Shown piece by piece: positions 44,501 to 54,820 of a stretch of 64,000 nt of DNA (the stretch's first letter is position 1; each line of letters begins with the position of its first letter). Below the pieces are notes generated by a model. The model was not told the DNA's origin, made no database searches, and saw only the letters and a program-made list of their open reading frames with translations. Source of the DNA: Asterias amurensis (taxonomy: Eukaryota > Echinodermata > Asteroidea > Forcipulatida > Asteriidae); contig NC_092657.1 of assembly GCF_032118995.1 (NCBI RefSeq), forward strand, positions 5,038,391-5,102,390. Reading direction: 5' to 3'. The position numbers and the translations under genes were made by a program.

Positions 44501-47500
44501 GCTTCCACTGGTGCAATGAAGTGACTGAGAGGGTCTAGCCCTAAACGTTTAGCCAGGTCATTTGATACTTGCTCATGAATGACTTGCTTGTCCAAGTCGT
44601 CTTGCAATCCTTCCTCATACAACTGTCTTGCAAGTCTCTCTTCATCCACATACAAACAATCTGAAGCAGGAACCATGAGGAGAATATTGCTCTCTTTTGG
44701 TGTCCTACAAGGTACTAGGATCGTTGAACTCTTAGCATCAAACCTTTCTAAGGTTGCAATGTACCTCAGGATGTTGCAAACAAGATTTAAGTCAGCCTCG
44801 AGTTCTGTTCTGTGTATGTTTACTTGGCCGTCACGTTTCTGCTTAACACTGTCAAGTACAGTGCACAAGGCACTTTCTTGGAAGGTCTGCTGGACATCCA
44901 TTGTTTCTAAGAAAGCTCTGTGCTTCAGCATAGCCTCAGGTATAATATGTAGATAGGGAGCCAAACTTACCCCTAAACTCCCTATACTTAAAGCTGCTTT
45001 GTCCGGAGTTGTGAATCCAGAGCCGTGCCACACCCATGGTTGAGAGTCACCGACATATTTATCAAATAGACGTTTCAATGTTGGTGCTGATGCCTTACCA
45101 AGGTACTCATAAATACTTGATACTGTGTTAGAAATAGTAAACGTCTCCTCCGTTGAGCTGAAGTTGTCGGTAACGTTCTTCAGATGGCGCACTGCTGCTT
45201 CAACGTTTTTGTCTTCATCGGGGATCAAGTCTCTACTCCAGCCGAATAACTGAAGTAAGTCTTGCTTCATGTCTTGCATGCTGATAAGGGCTACGACAGA
45301 GCCTTGTAACTTAGCTGTTTCAATCAAGCTTATTTGTTGAGGGAGGTACAGTTTGTTGGATTTCCCAAACCATCCTGCCGAAACAGGGTAATGAAGCGGT
45401 GGCGATGATTCACATGGTACCCAAGCCAGCTCTTCCATGACCTTGAACAAAGGCTTTGTTACACCGTCACTTGTTACTCTTTCAGAAAGAAGATGAGGAA
45501 AGCGATTGACATGTTGCAACAGAGCTACTGCTCGTTCCCTATCTACGATTGTTTCGCCCTCCGACAGGACTTTTGCAACCTCCATCACTTCCTTTGAGGT
45601 CACCTCGGAGTCTTTCTTCAAACCAATCTGTTTAAGGAAACCAACGAGCCTATCCCGGGAATAAACACCGGTGGGAAAGACTGGCCTGTCTCGAAATACC
45701 ACACGCAGCTCATCAGTAGGTTCATACAGTTCGACTGGACTCGACAGTTCTTGATTTCCTAAAGTAGGTATAAACGGCAGATTGCTAACCAGACTGTTAT
45801 ATTCTGGTCTCTCCAAGACCCACGTCATGATCTCTTCAGATTCACTATCAGTGTAAAATCTAGCAGACACAGCAGGTAAGACGTTCTCCTCGAGAAGCTC
45901 GTGAACAGAATCCTTGTGTATGTCTAAAATTTTCGCAAAATTGTCCAAGCTGTCTTTCAAGATGAGACGATTCTGTCGTAGGGTTTTCACTGGTATCTCC
46001 TGAAAACTACTTGGAACAGCCCTCTCACAAGAATTTGCCGATGTATAGTCTCCATCGCTTCCGTTGAAGATGGGCAACCCTCTGAGTATGATCTTTTGTT
46101 CTGACGTTATTTGCCGCAGTTGAGACAGCAGTCGTTGAAGTTCATCTTTGATGTTTTTGTTTGCTTTTTCCACATGTTCTTTGAGGTCAACCTTTACAGC
46201 AAATTCCTCTAGAACAGCCATTACTCCTTCAGGGTTAGGGGATTGAATAAATCTACCAAGTTGTGGGTGATTCGTAATGTATGAAGGCAACTCATTCATT
46301 AAAACAACTACCCCAAAAGATTCCAGGAATGAGCAGCCACTTTCCGACAGGCATTCATTAGAACTACCAGGTGTTCCCGCCTCTTTGTGGAAAATCATTG
46401 TATTTCTCAGGAGTTTGGTTATGTGTTTATTGTGTTCCATGGGTATAAGTGGAATACCTTCGAAGTCTTGAAGTTGAATTGTGGCAAGGTTCTGCGTTAA
46501 CCACTTCCACATTTCATCTAACCAGGTAGCAGGTGGATGATGGTTGCACCCGGGAGTCCACTGCAGCTTCACCTCATCTGTCCCTTCTATCCAGTTGCTT
46601 GGAAGTATTTCTCTAAGCAGTGGAGCTATATCATCAGCCTGTAGGAGTTTCAGCTGACTGTTTGTCAGCGCCTCGGTAGCTTCTAACTCTTTCGGCATAT
46701 CATTCGCAGCAAGCCTTGTACCTGTGTTTGGAATGAGAACACTTGGATGCTCTCTGCTGGCAATGTACACCTTGGATGCTGACGAGCAGAACGTTGTAAA
46801 TGTCCCATCTTGTAAAGGAAGTAGAGTCAAGCGGGATAGATCAGCTACTGTGTCTCTAGTGACATACCTCAGGAGCTGCATCTTTTCCTTAGGTGAAATG
46901 AAATCCAAAGGATCACCACGGATACTATCTCTTACAACTTGTGGTGTTACTTCCCGAAAACCCACATTCGCCCAGCGGAGGGAGTCAGTAACATGGTTTG
47001 GGAGTCTAGTAACTGGATGTTGCTTATGCCTAAGGACTTCTGCAAATAAAGGGTCGTCTTCGGTATCGATGTAGACTTCACTTGACTTCATCCATCTTCC
47101 TCCTTTATGATCTGAATAGAAAATCGTCTCCTCTGCTAGTAGTTGTAGGGATTTTTTGACACTGTCAATCCACTCTTCTTTTATGCTTGATGGAGTTGGC
47201 CACGCATTATACACCTCCTCGAACGTCATCGGGCTTGTAGTTTCCTGGCTTCTTGCAATTACAGCCAATATGAGCTCTGCATAAACCTTTGGAAATACTT
47301 CTGCTACCAACAGCATGTTCCACTGAGCTTTCTTGTCGTGAAGAGACTCTTTATCTGGCCATTTAATGCCGCGACGGTTGTCACCGAGTCCGAAATATCC
47401 ATGGACGTGGACAGGTAGGCCAGTTTGTTCACTCTCGGGTAATGGTAGAAAACAGAAAGTACGGCCATCTGGAGAGCTATCCTCGATGGATGAGCTTGAT

Positions 47501-48179
47501 CTGAACGATATTCCCATCCATGGAAGTAACTTCAGTTCGCCATCGTTGATAAGCTCTCTAAGGTCACTTGATGCGTCTTCTGTTCTCAGTGCATTCAGTG
47601 TTGTATACCTACTTACTGTGTCAACCTCGTCTGGGACGGTCTGTTTGTGAATCCGAAAACAGCTTAGAGTGCGGAAGTCTTTATTCTCTGGAATCTTAGT
47701 TAGGAAAGTTTGTACGTTAGAATGCATCTCAGGCCTGTCTTCTACGGGGACCTCTATCTTGAAGTTAAGCTTCGCTGTCTCATCATCTGGACCCTTTTCG
47801 TACACAGATATTGACTTTACGTACTTAAGAAACAGTAAGGATATCTCTGCATCGGTTTCAAATGAACTGAATAGTTCATGCACCCTGTTCTCGTCATCAA
47901 ACAAAGACTCGCTGAGTTTAGATTTCTCCCGTCTCAACGGAAAACGGAATATTGTACCATTGAACGAACCATTCTCAAAATTTGATTCATTACAATTAAA
48001 TATTTCTTGTAAGTAAGGAGTAAACTGATCAGGAAAATCCTTCAAAAGCTTGGAGGAAATTTTCCAGCTCTGACCAACCTTACCCTCGTATGTCTTTCCT
48101 GTGTGAGGGTCATAGCTGAAGTAATGCTCCAGCGGGTCCAAGTATCCAATGGTGTCCCCACTTAGGATGCTCGGCAAAT
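35563..48179 (-). CDS. SACS: Sacsin-like giant terminal exon (12.6 kb)
   Basis: Open for 4204 codons plus TAA (35563-35565). The acceptor TTGTTATTACTCCCCAG ends at 48180; the exon starts ATTTGCCG and completes a split Asp codon, giving HLTDLPSILSGD, the expected continuation of the ATPase fold. An ATG at 48228 would extend the frame (MALRNVCITVCCYY), but that stretch is the intron's pyrimidine-rich end and is not homologous to the family. One uninterrupted exon carrying nearly all of the protein mirrors the giant last exon of vertebrate SACS. Confidence 0.95.
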
Positions 48180-51100
48180 CTGGGGAGTAATAACAACATA
48201 CAGTTATACATACGTTTCTAAGCGCCATGGTAATGGTGAAGACTATAGTAAACTGAAGGCAACCACACCAAAATACAGAGAGAAGTAAAATTATTAAAAA
48301 GATAAAACAAGATTTTGAAAGGTATACACTGCAAAAAACTACCTGGTATCTATAGGTGACAACACCAACATGGTATTATTTATACCATTACAAACCGTTG
48401 GTGAAGTTAACACCTTGTCGAGAATCAATTTAACACCCAAGTTTTTTCAGTGTATGAAGTTCGAAGCCTGAGTGAATCCATGGAATGTATCAGTGAGGGG
48501 TTTAACCTCGAATAAACATCACGCAAAAACTGGGAGTAGTCGAGGTGACTATGGTTACAATACAAGCAGGCACAAATGAAGACATATCTGTCTACGGCCT
48601 AACCGGTCTATAACTCCCCACTGTACTCTCACTTTAGTTTTGTGCAAGTCTCGCGCGCGTCGCGCGTATTCGAACTTCCGGGACCAATGGTCCCAACCAG
48701 ATATAGAGTTTTACGTGTGGGAGATTTTGTTTCGTCCATAAGTTTGACTTAGTTAGTGACCATAAAAAATACATACGTTTACGGAAATGGTATACTAGGG
48801 ATTTTTTGTTCTCGAGGACGCTATGGTTCTGCGACGGTTATGATATCTCCGTCGCAGAACCATCCGTCGTCGAAAACGAAAACTCCCCAGCCGACGATGT
48901 TTACGTGAGAAATAAATACCTGTGAGGTGGTAAACTGAGATGAAGCCGAGTCCGAACCGTCCAACCTTCGCCAGATCGTCAATCTTCCCGCTCTGCGAAG
49001 GATTCTGTATACTCGTCCAGTCTTTGTCGGTAAACTTAGCGTCGTTGTACGCATACAGAGCTGCCCCTTGAACATTGTGTAGACTCTCAGACCAAAGTCT
49101 CTGAGTTGGGTGATCAGTTTGATCAAAGAGAAAGATCACGTTGGTGGCACCGGCATCATCTGCATTCTGCACCAGTTCCTATATAGTTATGTGTAAATAT
49201 TAGAGTAAAATGTTCCGCTTTAGTATATAACTATAATACAATAATACAATATACTGTGAAATCATAAACATCTCTGTTTTGTGTGTAACAGATACAGTGC
49301 CGCTTTAAGAATAGTTGAAACGTTTTACTTAAAACATTTGGCTACTGATCATGTCGTTCTGCTGCTGGCAACCAACCAGAGACAATAAGAGACTTGGTGC
49401 CGATTTCAAAAAGCACTAAGATTCATTTTTCATAAAATATGTAAACATAACATCTTCCTAAGCACATAAAAACTTGCTTAACATAATACTGGTTGTACCA
49501 GCAAAACTTCGATTATAGTAACATTGTAATTGCAACTGGTGCCTCGCTCAATGTTTGAATATGAAGTTGGATTAAATTTGTTAAGCAGTATTTTCTGCTT
49601 AACAGCTTTGTAAAATTGAGCCCATGTATCAATATCAACGTAGTTATGTGTATAGTGGTATTACACTTTGGAGGGCTCCGTTCTTGTCCTCTCTGGTTAC
49701 GTCATTACGAGGATTCGGGTTAATGTATACAGTTGGATCGCCATGAGCGTCACTGCGTGACGGACCTGGGGCCGATTTCACAAAGCAATAAAATTCATCG
49801 CAACACAAGTTTTCAGTATCACCATAGTGATTTGTATTGTGACATCACACTTTACTAAGCAACTACGATTGATTTGCAGTTACGATCAACTTTAGATCTT
49901 TGTGAAATCGGCCCCTGACCGCCATTTAAGAAGCCATTATTATTATTATCCGAACATGTTGAAGTTGCAAGGCCAGTTTCATTTTGCAGAGGGCACTTCC
50001 TTACAAAAATCTTAAAGTCGCTTGGAAACTTTTGTATTTTCACGAAGTGAAAACCAAGGGGCAGACTCCTCTACGTCTGACAAGACGTAGCGGAGAAGAT
50101 AAAAAGGTGGGTGTCCTTTGTCCTTAGTCCAGCTCTGTCGTTTTGGGTTTAATCGATTATGTCTGCCCCTCGTTATGGAACACGTCCGGATACGTTTCTA
50201 TTTGTACATGTTTATATCTATGTCTCATTTGATGGCGAAACGCTGGGTTGAGTATTTACTTATTAAATATATGTATTTTATATAGCACTCGGTCTGTACG
50301 GGTGTTTTTGCAACGTCACCCTATATCGAGGAAGGTCGGAGTCGCGCGTGGGTGGTTTCTTTGTTGAGTTGTACTTTGGGTTTTTGCACCGTCACCCTAA
50401 GGTAGGCAGGAGACCCGCATGGGTGGTTTAAATATTGTGTGTGTACATTACAGTAATAGTATCATAATTGAATATAATAAAGTTTAATCTTTGTAGAGAA
50501 CGATGGAAATATGATCGTTTGCAGAGACCTATTTCCTGGATATGCACCGTAAGTTTGTTGTCCGTACAGAAACGTACGCATAGAAAATTATCTGTTGTAT
50601 TGCAAACTGCTTAGGCCTACCAACCAACAAACAGGGGGGGGGGGGGGTTTGTCAATGCAAAACAAACTAAGCATTTAATCCTTTTTCTCGATGGCTAACT
50701 CGGCTGTACCCACACTTTGGGGCTCTTATTTATGAAAAGTAGTGTAGATCACCGGTGTTGTCGTCAAAAGTTTAAATCATTGTATGTGTAATATTTAAAA
50801 AAAAAAAAAAAAAAAAAACCACAACCTTGTGTATATATCGTCGGTCTTTGGTTGCAACGCTAAATTGCTTCTGTAAAATCGGCACCCTTCGTATTTTCCA
50901 ATAAAGTGTTTAATTATATACAAATATTGACTGCTTCGAGTGGTATGGTTAAAACTATGACTCCCGAGGTGATCCCCGGAGCGTTCTATTTTCCCTCGGC
51001 TTCGCCTCGGGAAAATAGAACGTTCCGGGGATCACCGAGGGAGTCATAGTTTTTAACCATTGCACGAGTAAAAGCAGTCAATATTTGTTTTATAACACCC

Positions 51101-53628
51101 TAAACATTTCTAAATACTGTACTCTTATTATTAAGTTACAGAACTGAATGCTACAATCCACGGACGACGCGAATACAGATTGCAAACACTTTTACTTACT
51201 GTGTTGCATGTAGTGTCGTGCAATCCGAAATGGTTACAGACTATTAATTTATCATCCTCGTACACGCAACGGACGTCTGGGTACTGCACGCCGTGTGCTA
51301 GTCTGTCGGACTAGCGCACGGCGCCGTGTGCTAGTCTTCGGACTAGCGCATGGCAAACCGACGCACTATCACACGGCCGTCGTCTAGCACATGTCAAACT
51401 AAGACATGTCACGTGACGCGCTCTAAACCAATGAGCAGGCAGAATACTTGCAAGGGGTGTTATAATATTCAATTATGATACTATTACTGTAATGTACACA
51501 CACAATATTTAAACCACTCATGCGCGTCTCCTGCCTACCTTAGGGTGACGGTGCAAAAACCCAAAGTACAACTCAACAAAGAAACCACCCACGCGCGACT
51601 CCGACCTTCCTCGACATAGGGTGACGTTGCAAGAACACACCGTACAGACCGAGTGCTATATAAAATACATATATTTAATAAGTAAATACTCAACCCAACG
51701 TTTTGCCATCAAATGAGACATAGATATAAACATGTACAAATAGAAACGTATCCGGACGTGTTCCATAACGAGGGGCAGACATAATCGATTAAACCCAAAT
51801 TGACAGAGCTGGACTAAGGACAAAGGACACCCACCTTTTTATCTCTTCCGCTACGTCTTGTCAGACGTAGAGGAGTCTGCCCCTTGGTTTTCACTTCGTG
51901 AAAATACAAACGAGCCGTGTACGTCTCGTTTGCGCTTCTTGCGGTGTCTTACCCCGCGCAACATGATGCCTTGCATCATGTTCACGCGTCGACCCTTCTG
52001 GCCTACCCCAATACTATGGTGGCCCCGAAGGGACATCGCATAACGCAAACGTGTGCGCACACGTATGCAATGTCGTGAAACAAATCGCGAATATATGCGC
52101 ACACGTATACAATATCGTGAAACAATTCGCGAATATGTGCGCATACGTATGCAATGTCGTGAACCAAATCGTGAATATGTGCGCACACGTATGCAATCTC
52201 GTGAACCAAATCGTGAATATGTGCGCACACGAGTGCGATTTGTTTTGCAATGTCGTGAATTTTATTGCATACCATGTTGCATACCATTAGGATGTCATAG
52301 TTGTGGATAATTTGTTACCGATCTAGGGAGTACTGTGGCGCTACAGCAGGCTCCCTCTGTAAAGCATGTGTATACCCAGGAACTTGGCACCAGGCCAAGG
52401 ACGACCACACGCCTCGCTTGCCTCACAACAAAGACTACTGCTGCAATGACTACCGCTTATCTCACTGTTGGAAAGAAACCCCCCAGATCATTAGACATTT
52501 TATTCAAAGGTATGCAACATGGTATGCAATAAAATTCACGACATCGCAAATAATATTCGCAGACGTGTGCGCACATATTCGCGAATTGTTTCACGACATT
52601 GCATACGTGTGCGCACATATTCGCGAATTGTTTCACGACATTGCATACGTGTGCGCACATATTTGCGAACTGTTTCACGACATTGCATATGCGTGCGCAC
52701 ATATTCGCGAATTGTTTCACGACATTGCATTCGTGTGCGCACATATTTGCGAATTGTTTCACGACATTGCATACGTATGCGCACACGTTTGCGATATGCG
52801 ATGTCCCTTCAGGGCCACCATACAATACTGCCGTGGGCCGGCCGACTCGCCACTTCGTGGCACTAACCACAAACACACCCCCATAATCCACCGTCACGCG
52901 ACCGCAGGTAGCCGAGCAACACGGTTGCTCGGCAACCTGGGTAGAGCAACCACAGTGTTGCTCTACCCAAATGCGGTCGGCGTTTTCATGCATTTTCTGC
53001 GGTAGGCGCGTTGCTCTACCCAAATGCGGTCGGCGTTCCTGTGGCACTACTACTCACCACGGCCAAGACCAGGGGCAACGGAGGCGATGACCTCCCTGCT
53101 GGCCTCCGTATAATTCTAGGCCTGCCAATCCAAACACAGATATACTGAAAGCTTTCTTGCGGTCGTCTGTATGTACTATGTTTTATATGAATGTACTTGC
53201 AAGAATGTTGTTTTAATGTACGTAGGACTAGACTGCGAATATCCATGTTAAAGTAGGTCAAAGGTGCTTATACACAGCCATTGACGTAAGTTCAAGGCTG
53301 ATACCTGGAGTAATTTCACGAATCTCTTAGTGTCTGATATTCAGGCTATCAATCAATACACCTTATGCATCTTTTAGAGGAAAAACATCTTAGAAGAAAA
53401 GCAGTGACGAAACGCATAGATTTGTACGCGCGGCGCACAGGATTGGCCAATGAACAACCTCGTTTTGACCTCTATGTGAGGGCGCCCTACTGAAATGATG
53501 TGCATAAGGTCTATACAGTCTGCTTAATATTTCTCTTACCTTCAATATTTGCCCTCCTTCTGGATATTTGTCTAACACCTGTTTCAGATAAATATGGAGT
53601 GGAGGCAGCTTCTGACCGAAATTGCGAC
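35563..53628 (-). CDS. SACS: Sacsin-like giant co-chaperone: three HSP90-type modules, J domain, HEPN
   Basis: Sacsin is a cytoplasmic protein of >4000 residues linked to HSP70 function, intermediate-filament quality control and mitochondrial distribution in vertebrates. Exons found are 53628-53540, 49178-48920 and 48179-35563, in frame, about 4320 residues. Module 1 spans all three (NFGQKLPPLHIYLKQVL, then ELVQNADDAGATNV, GRFGLGF and, across the last splice, HLT|DLPSILSGD). ATPase-type motifs recur as ELIQNADDAGATEV near 44371-44406 with GRFGLGF near 44161-44190, and as ELLQNSDDAGATEI near 41293-41335 with GRFGIGF near 41088-41112. A J domain (RRLYRKWHPDMNLEE, HPD intact) lies near 36130-36300. 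The C-terminal HEPN region is 35600-36000. The first coding exon upstream of 53628, which must end with one base of a split codon, is not securely identified. I see no ubiquitin-like N-terminus. Domain order matches human sacsin; a sacsin paralogue is the main alternative. Confidence 0.93.
48327..48453. mobile_element. Short MITE with CACTGCAAAAAACT ends
   Basis: The left CACTGCAAAAAACTACCTGG and right AAGTTTTTTCAGTG are imperfect reverse complements enclosing ~100 bp. It lies in the intron between the last two sacsin exons. Confidence 0.7.
48823..48863. repeat. Perfect 15-bp hairpin in sacsin intron
   Basis: ATGGTTCTGCGACGG and CCGTCGCAGAACCAT are exact reverse complements separated by 11 bp. 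The hairpin lies ~57 bp downstream (in transcript sense) of the exon donor at 48919. Confidence 0.85.
48920..49178 (-). CDS. SACS: Sacsin-like exon with first ATPase core
   Basis: 259 nt: 86 codons plus one base. It starts ELVQNADDAGATNVIFLFDQ and ends VGRFGLGFISVYHLT|D. The acceptor is ACTATATAG and the donor is ACAG|GTATTT. It contains the nucleotide-binding Asn/Asp motif and the glycine-rich GRFGLGF lid motif of GHKL ATPases. Confidence 0.93.
49397..49624. mobile_element. GGGCCCAATTTCATA-family element, diverged
   Basis: It ends TGCTTAACAGCTTTGTAAAA then TTGAGCCC, with a GGTTGTACCAGCAAAAC interior. It lies in the large sacsin intron. Confidence 0.6.
49722..49945 (+). repeat. SINE tail split by a GGCCGATTTCACAAAG palindrome
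   Basis: The SINE part CGCCATGAGCGTCACTGCG...GACGGACCTG stops at about 49768 and resumes after 49914 with ACCGCCATTTAAGAAGCC and an ATT-rich end. The insert 49769-49914 has ends GGGCCGATTTCACAAAG and CTTTGTGAAATCGGCCC, and CTG is repeated at both junctions. Confidence 0.82.
50921..51090. mobile_element. Palindrome nested in the long inverted-repeat element
   Basis: CAAATATTGACTGC at the left pairs with GCAGTCAATATTTG at the right. The inner CGTTCTATTTTCCC pairs with GGGAAAATAGAACG around the apex TCGGCTTCGCC. The CpG content contrasts with the AT-rich flank. Confidence 0.85.
51290..51354. repeat. Two consecutive ~32-bp stem-loops
   Basis: GCCGTGTGCTAGTC...GGACTAGCGCACGGC is repeated immediately as a second, near-identical hairpin ending GCGCATGGC. 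Both lie within the interior of the 1.9-kb element. Confidence 0.8.
52016..52821. mobile_element. Foldback element with 42-bp minisatellite arms
   Basis: Terminal ATGGTGGCCCCGAAGGGAC and its near complement enclose two arms (52016-52289, 52506-52821). Each arm holds four to six 42-bp units (GCGCACACGTATGCAATGTC ... GCGAATATGT) in inverted orientation, around a ~215-bp unique loop. CAATACT occurs at 52009-52015 and again at 52823-52829, a possible target duplication. The layout recalls Drosophila FB and sea urchin TU foldback elements. The 42-bp unit, a multiple of three, opens several frames on both strands; these are artefacts. Confidence 0.88.
52830..53269. other. CpG-rich spacer with inverted GAGCAAC words
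   Basis: GCCGAGCAACACGGTTGCTCGGC (split here as GCCGAGCAAC / GTTGCTCGGC) and GGTAGAGCAAC / GTTGCTCTACC form small palindromes near 52910-52970. GTTGCTCTACCCAAATGCGG is then repeated at 53010. No gene was recognised. Confidence 0.5.
53270..53515. mobile_element. GACCTTGCATTGACGTCA / TGCATAAGGTC element, copy 2
   Basis: It shares GATTTGTACGCGCGGCGCAC, ATTGGCCAATGAACAAC, TTTTGACCTCTA and TGCATAAGGTCTAT with 32630-32760. The right end lies 25 bp from the sacsin exon donor at 53539. Confidence 0.6.
53540..53628 (-). CDS. SACS: Sacsin-like most upstream exon found
   Basis: 89 nt: two bases completing a split codon (NGT), then 29 codons RNFGQKLPPLHIYLKQVLDK and YPEGGQILK. This is the signature start of a sacsin/HSP90-like module (FGQ...YPxGGQILKEL). 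The acceptor TTTCAAAAATAG ends at 53629 and the donor is AAG|GTAAGA. Phase agrees with the next exon. Confidence 0.9.
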
Positions 53629-53729
53629 CTATTTTTGAAAGCAAACAAAACGTATAGTTTTGAGTGTTCAAAGTAAAATTGTACTGGTGACTCGTTCCTC
53701 CCACATTTCAATTAGAGAAAACAGATTAA

Positions 53730-54084
53730 AGCCATTATACACTTTCGGAACAAAAAAAAATAAGTTCACAGATTTACAAATAACTTACAGGGTTTACACA
53801 GAAGGTAATGGTAAAAGACTTCTCTTGAAATATTATTCCATGAAATGCTTTACTTTTTGAGAAAACATTAAAACAATTATCAATTCTCGACATCGAGAAT
53901 TACGGATTTATGTCATGACACGGCAAAACGTGCAGAAACAAGGGTGGGTTTTCCCGTTATTTTTTCCCGACTCCGATGACCGATTGAGCCTAAATTTCAC
54001 AGGTTTGTTATTTTATATATAAGTTGTGACACACGAAGTGTGGGCCTTTGGACAATACTGTTTACCGAAAGTGTCCAATGGCTT
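53730..54084. mobile_element. TTAA MITE, AGCCATTGGAC family, copy 4
   Basis: TTAA at 53726-53729 and near 54085. Termini AGCCATTATACACTTTC and GTGTCCAATGGCT. A full-length copy about 100 bp upstream of the sacsin exon acceptor. Confidence 0.86.
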
Positions 54085-54820
54085 TTAAAAAGGCATTTCA
54101 AATTGACAACTAGGTCTAATGTGTTTTTAACAAACAATATCACAAAGATGGTCCGACATAAAAATCTAATTTCTGTATAGCCTGCATTAATAAATGGTTG
54201 AATGTGTGTTTTGTTAAAACTTTCTGTAACTCTATGAAATGGATGCAAATGTCGATTTTTTGTATAGGCTGGTCCCCTGACCTTATACGCAACGATAAAG
54301 ACATGTCGAGTATTGAGAAATTTGCATCGTCGGCATGCGCTGACTAAAACGTTAAGGTTTGACAGGTCCTTTAGATTGGCCACAAATGCGTTGCACGTTA
54401 ATAGCAGGGAATAATTCTAAATAAAAAAAATTTTGTTTTTATCAATCAATCAATCAATCAACATTTATTTTCATACAAACACAATATACAAATACAAACA
54501 ATAGACTTATGCAATAGACTTATGTAAATGACTTATGCAATATATGAAACTTAAAGTGGACTTGTGCTGTTTTACAGATACAAAACGTGTCAGAATCGAC
54601 ATCACGATGACATGACATTAATTTAAACAAAAAATTTTTTGCACACCTAAAACATCTAACATTCAGAACCGAAAATGTGACATAATCAGATGTGTATACT
54701 TTTTGAGTAATGGTGTACACAAAATTGACCAAATAATTGAGCCAAAGGTATAACAAAAAGATACAATAAAACAGACGCGCCAGAAAGGTTAAGCTGTTAG
54801 AAAACCGTTAATGCTAAAAA
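54085..54820. other. Spacer with a (TCAA)n tract, possible LINE tail
   Basis: TATCAATCAATCAATCAATC near 54440, followed by ACATTTATTTTCATAC, looks like the tail of a - strand non-LTR element. No recognisable reverse-transcriptase peptide was found. Two - strand frames (53997-54383 and 54520-54756) lack support. Confidence 0.4.

Larger units (their letters stand above)
50031..51910. mobile_element. 1.9-kb element with ~440-bp inverted terminal repeats
   Basis: The arm 50031-50475 (TTTGTATTTTCACGAAGTG, GGGGCAGACTCC, ...GATACTATTACTGTAATG order) is the reverse complement of 51465-51910. I count roughly a dozen differences over the arm, about 97% identity. Each arm holds a 77-bp internal duplication (GTTTTTGCAACGTCACCCTA and GTTTTTGCACCGTCACCCTA). 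No transposase is visible in the ~990-bp interior. No clear target duplication was found. Confidence 0.9.

Noticed and set aside
48180..48228. ATG at 48228 as the start of the sacsin protein
   Set aside because: The sequence between it and 48180 is a pyrimidine-rich acceptor. Splicing at 48180 joins HLT to DLPSILSGD from the upstream exon, as the family requires.
52301..52500. Loop of the foldback element as a coding region
   Set aside because: The frame runs from the loop straight into the minisatellite arm; the loop part has no recognisable transposase motif.
51851..53047. Several overlapping reading frames of 60-234 codons on both strands
   Set aside because: They come from the 42-bp repeat units of the foldback element, whose length is a multiple of three, so any open frame stays open. 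Peptides are pure repeats of one 14-residue unit.
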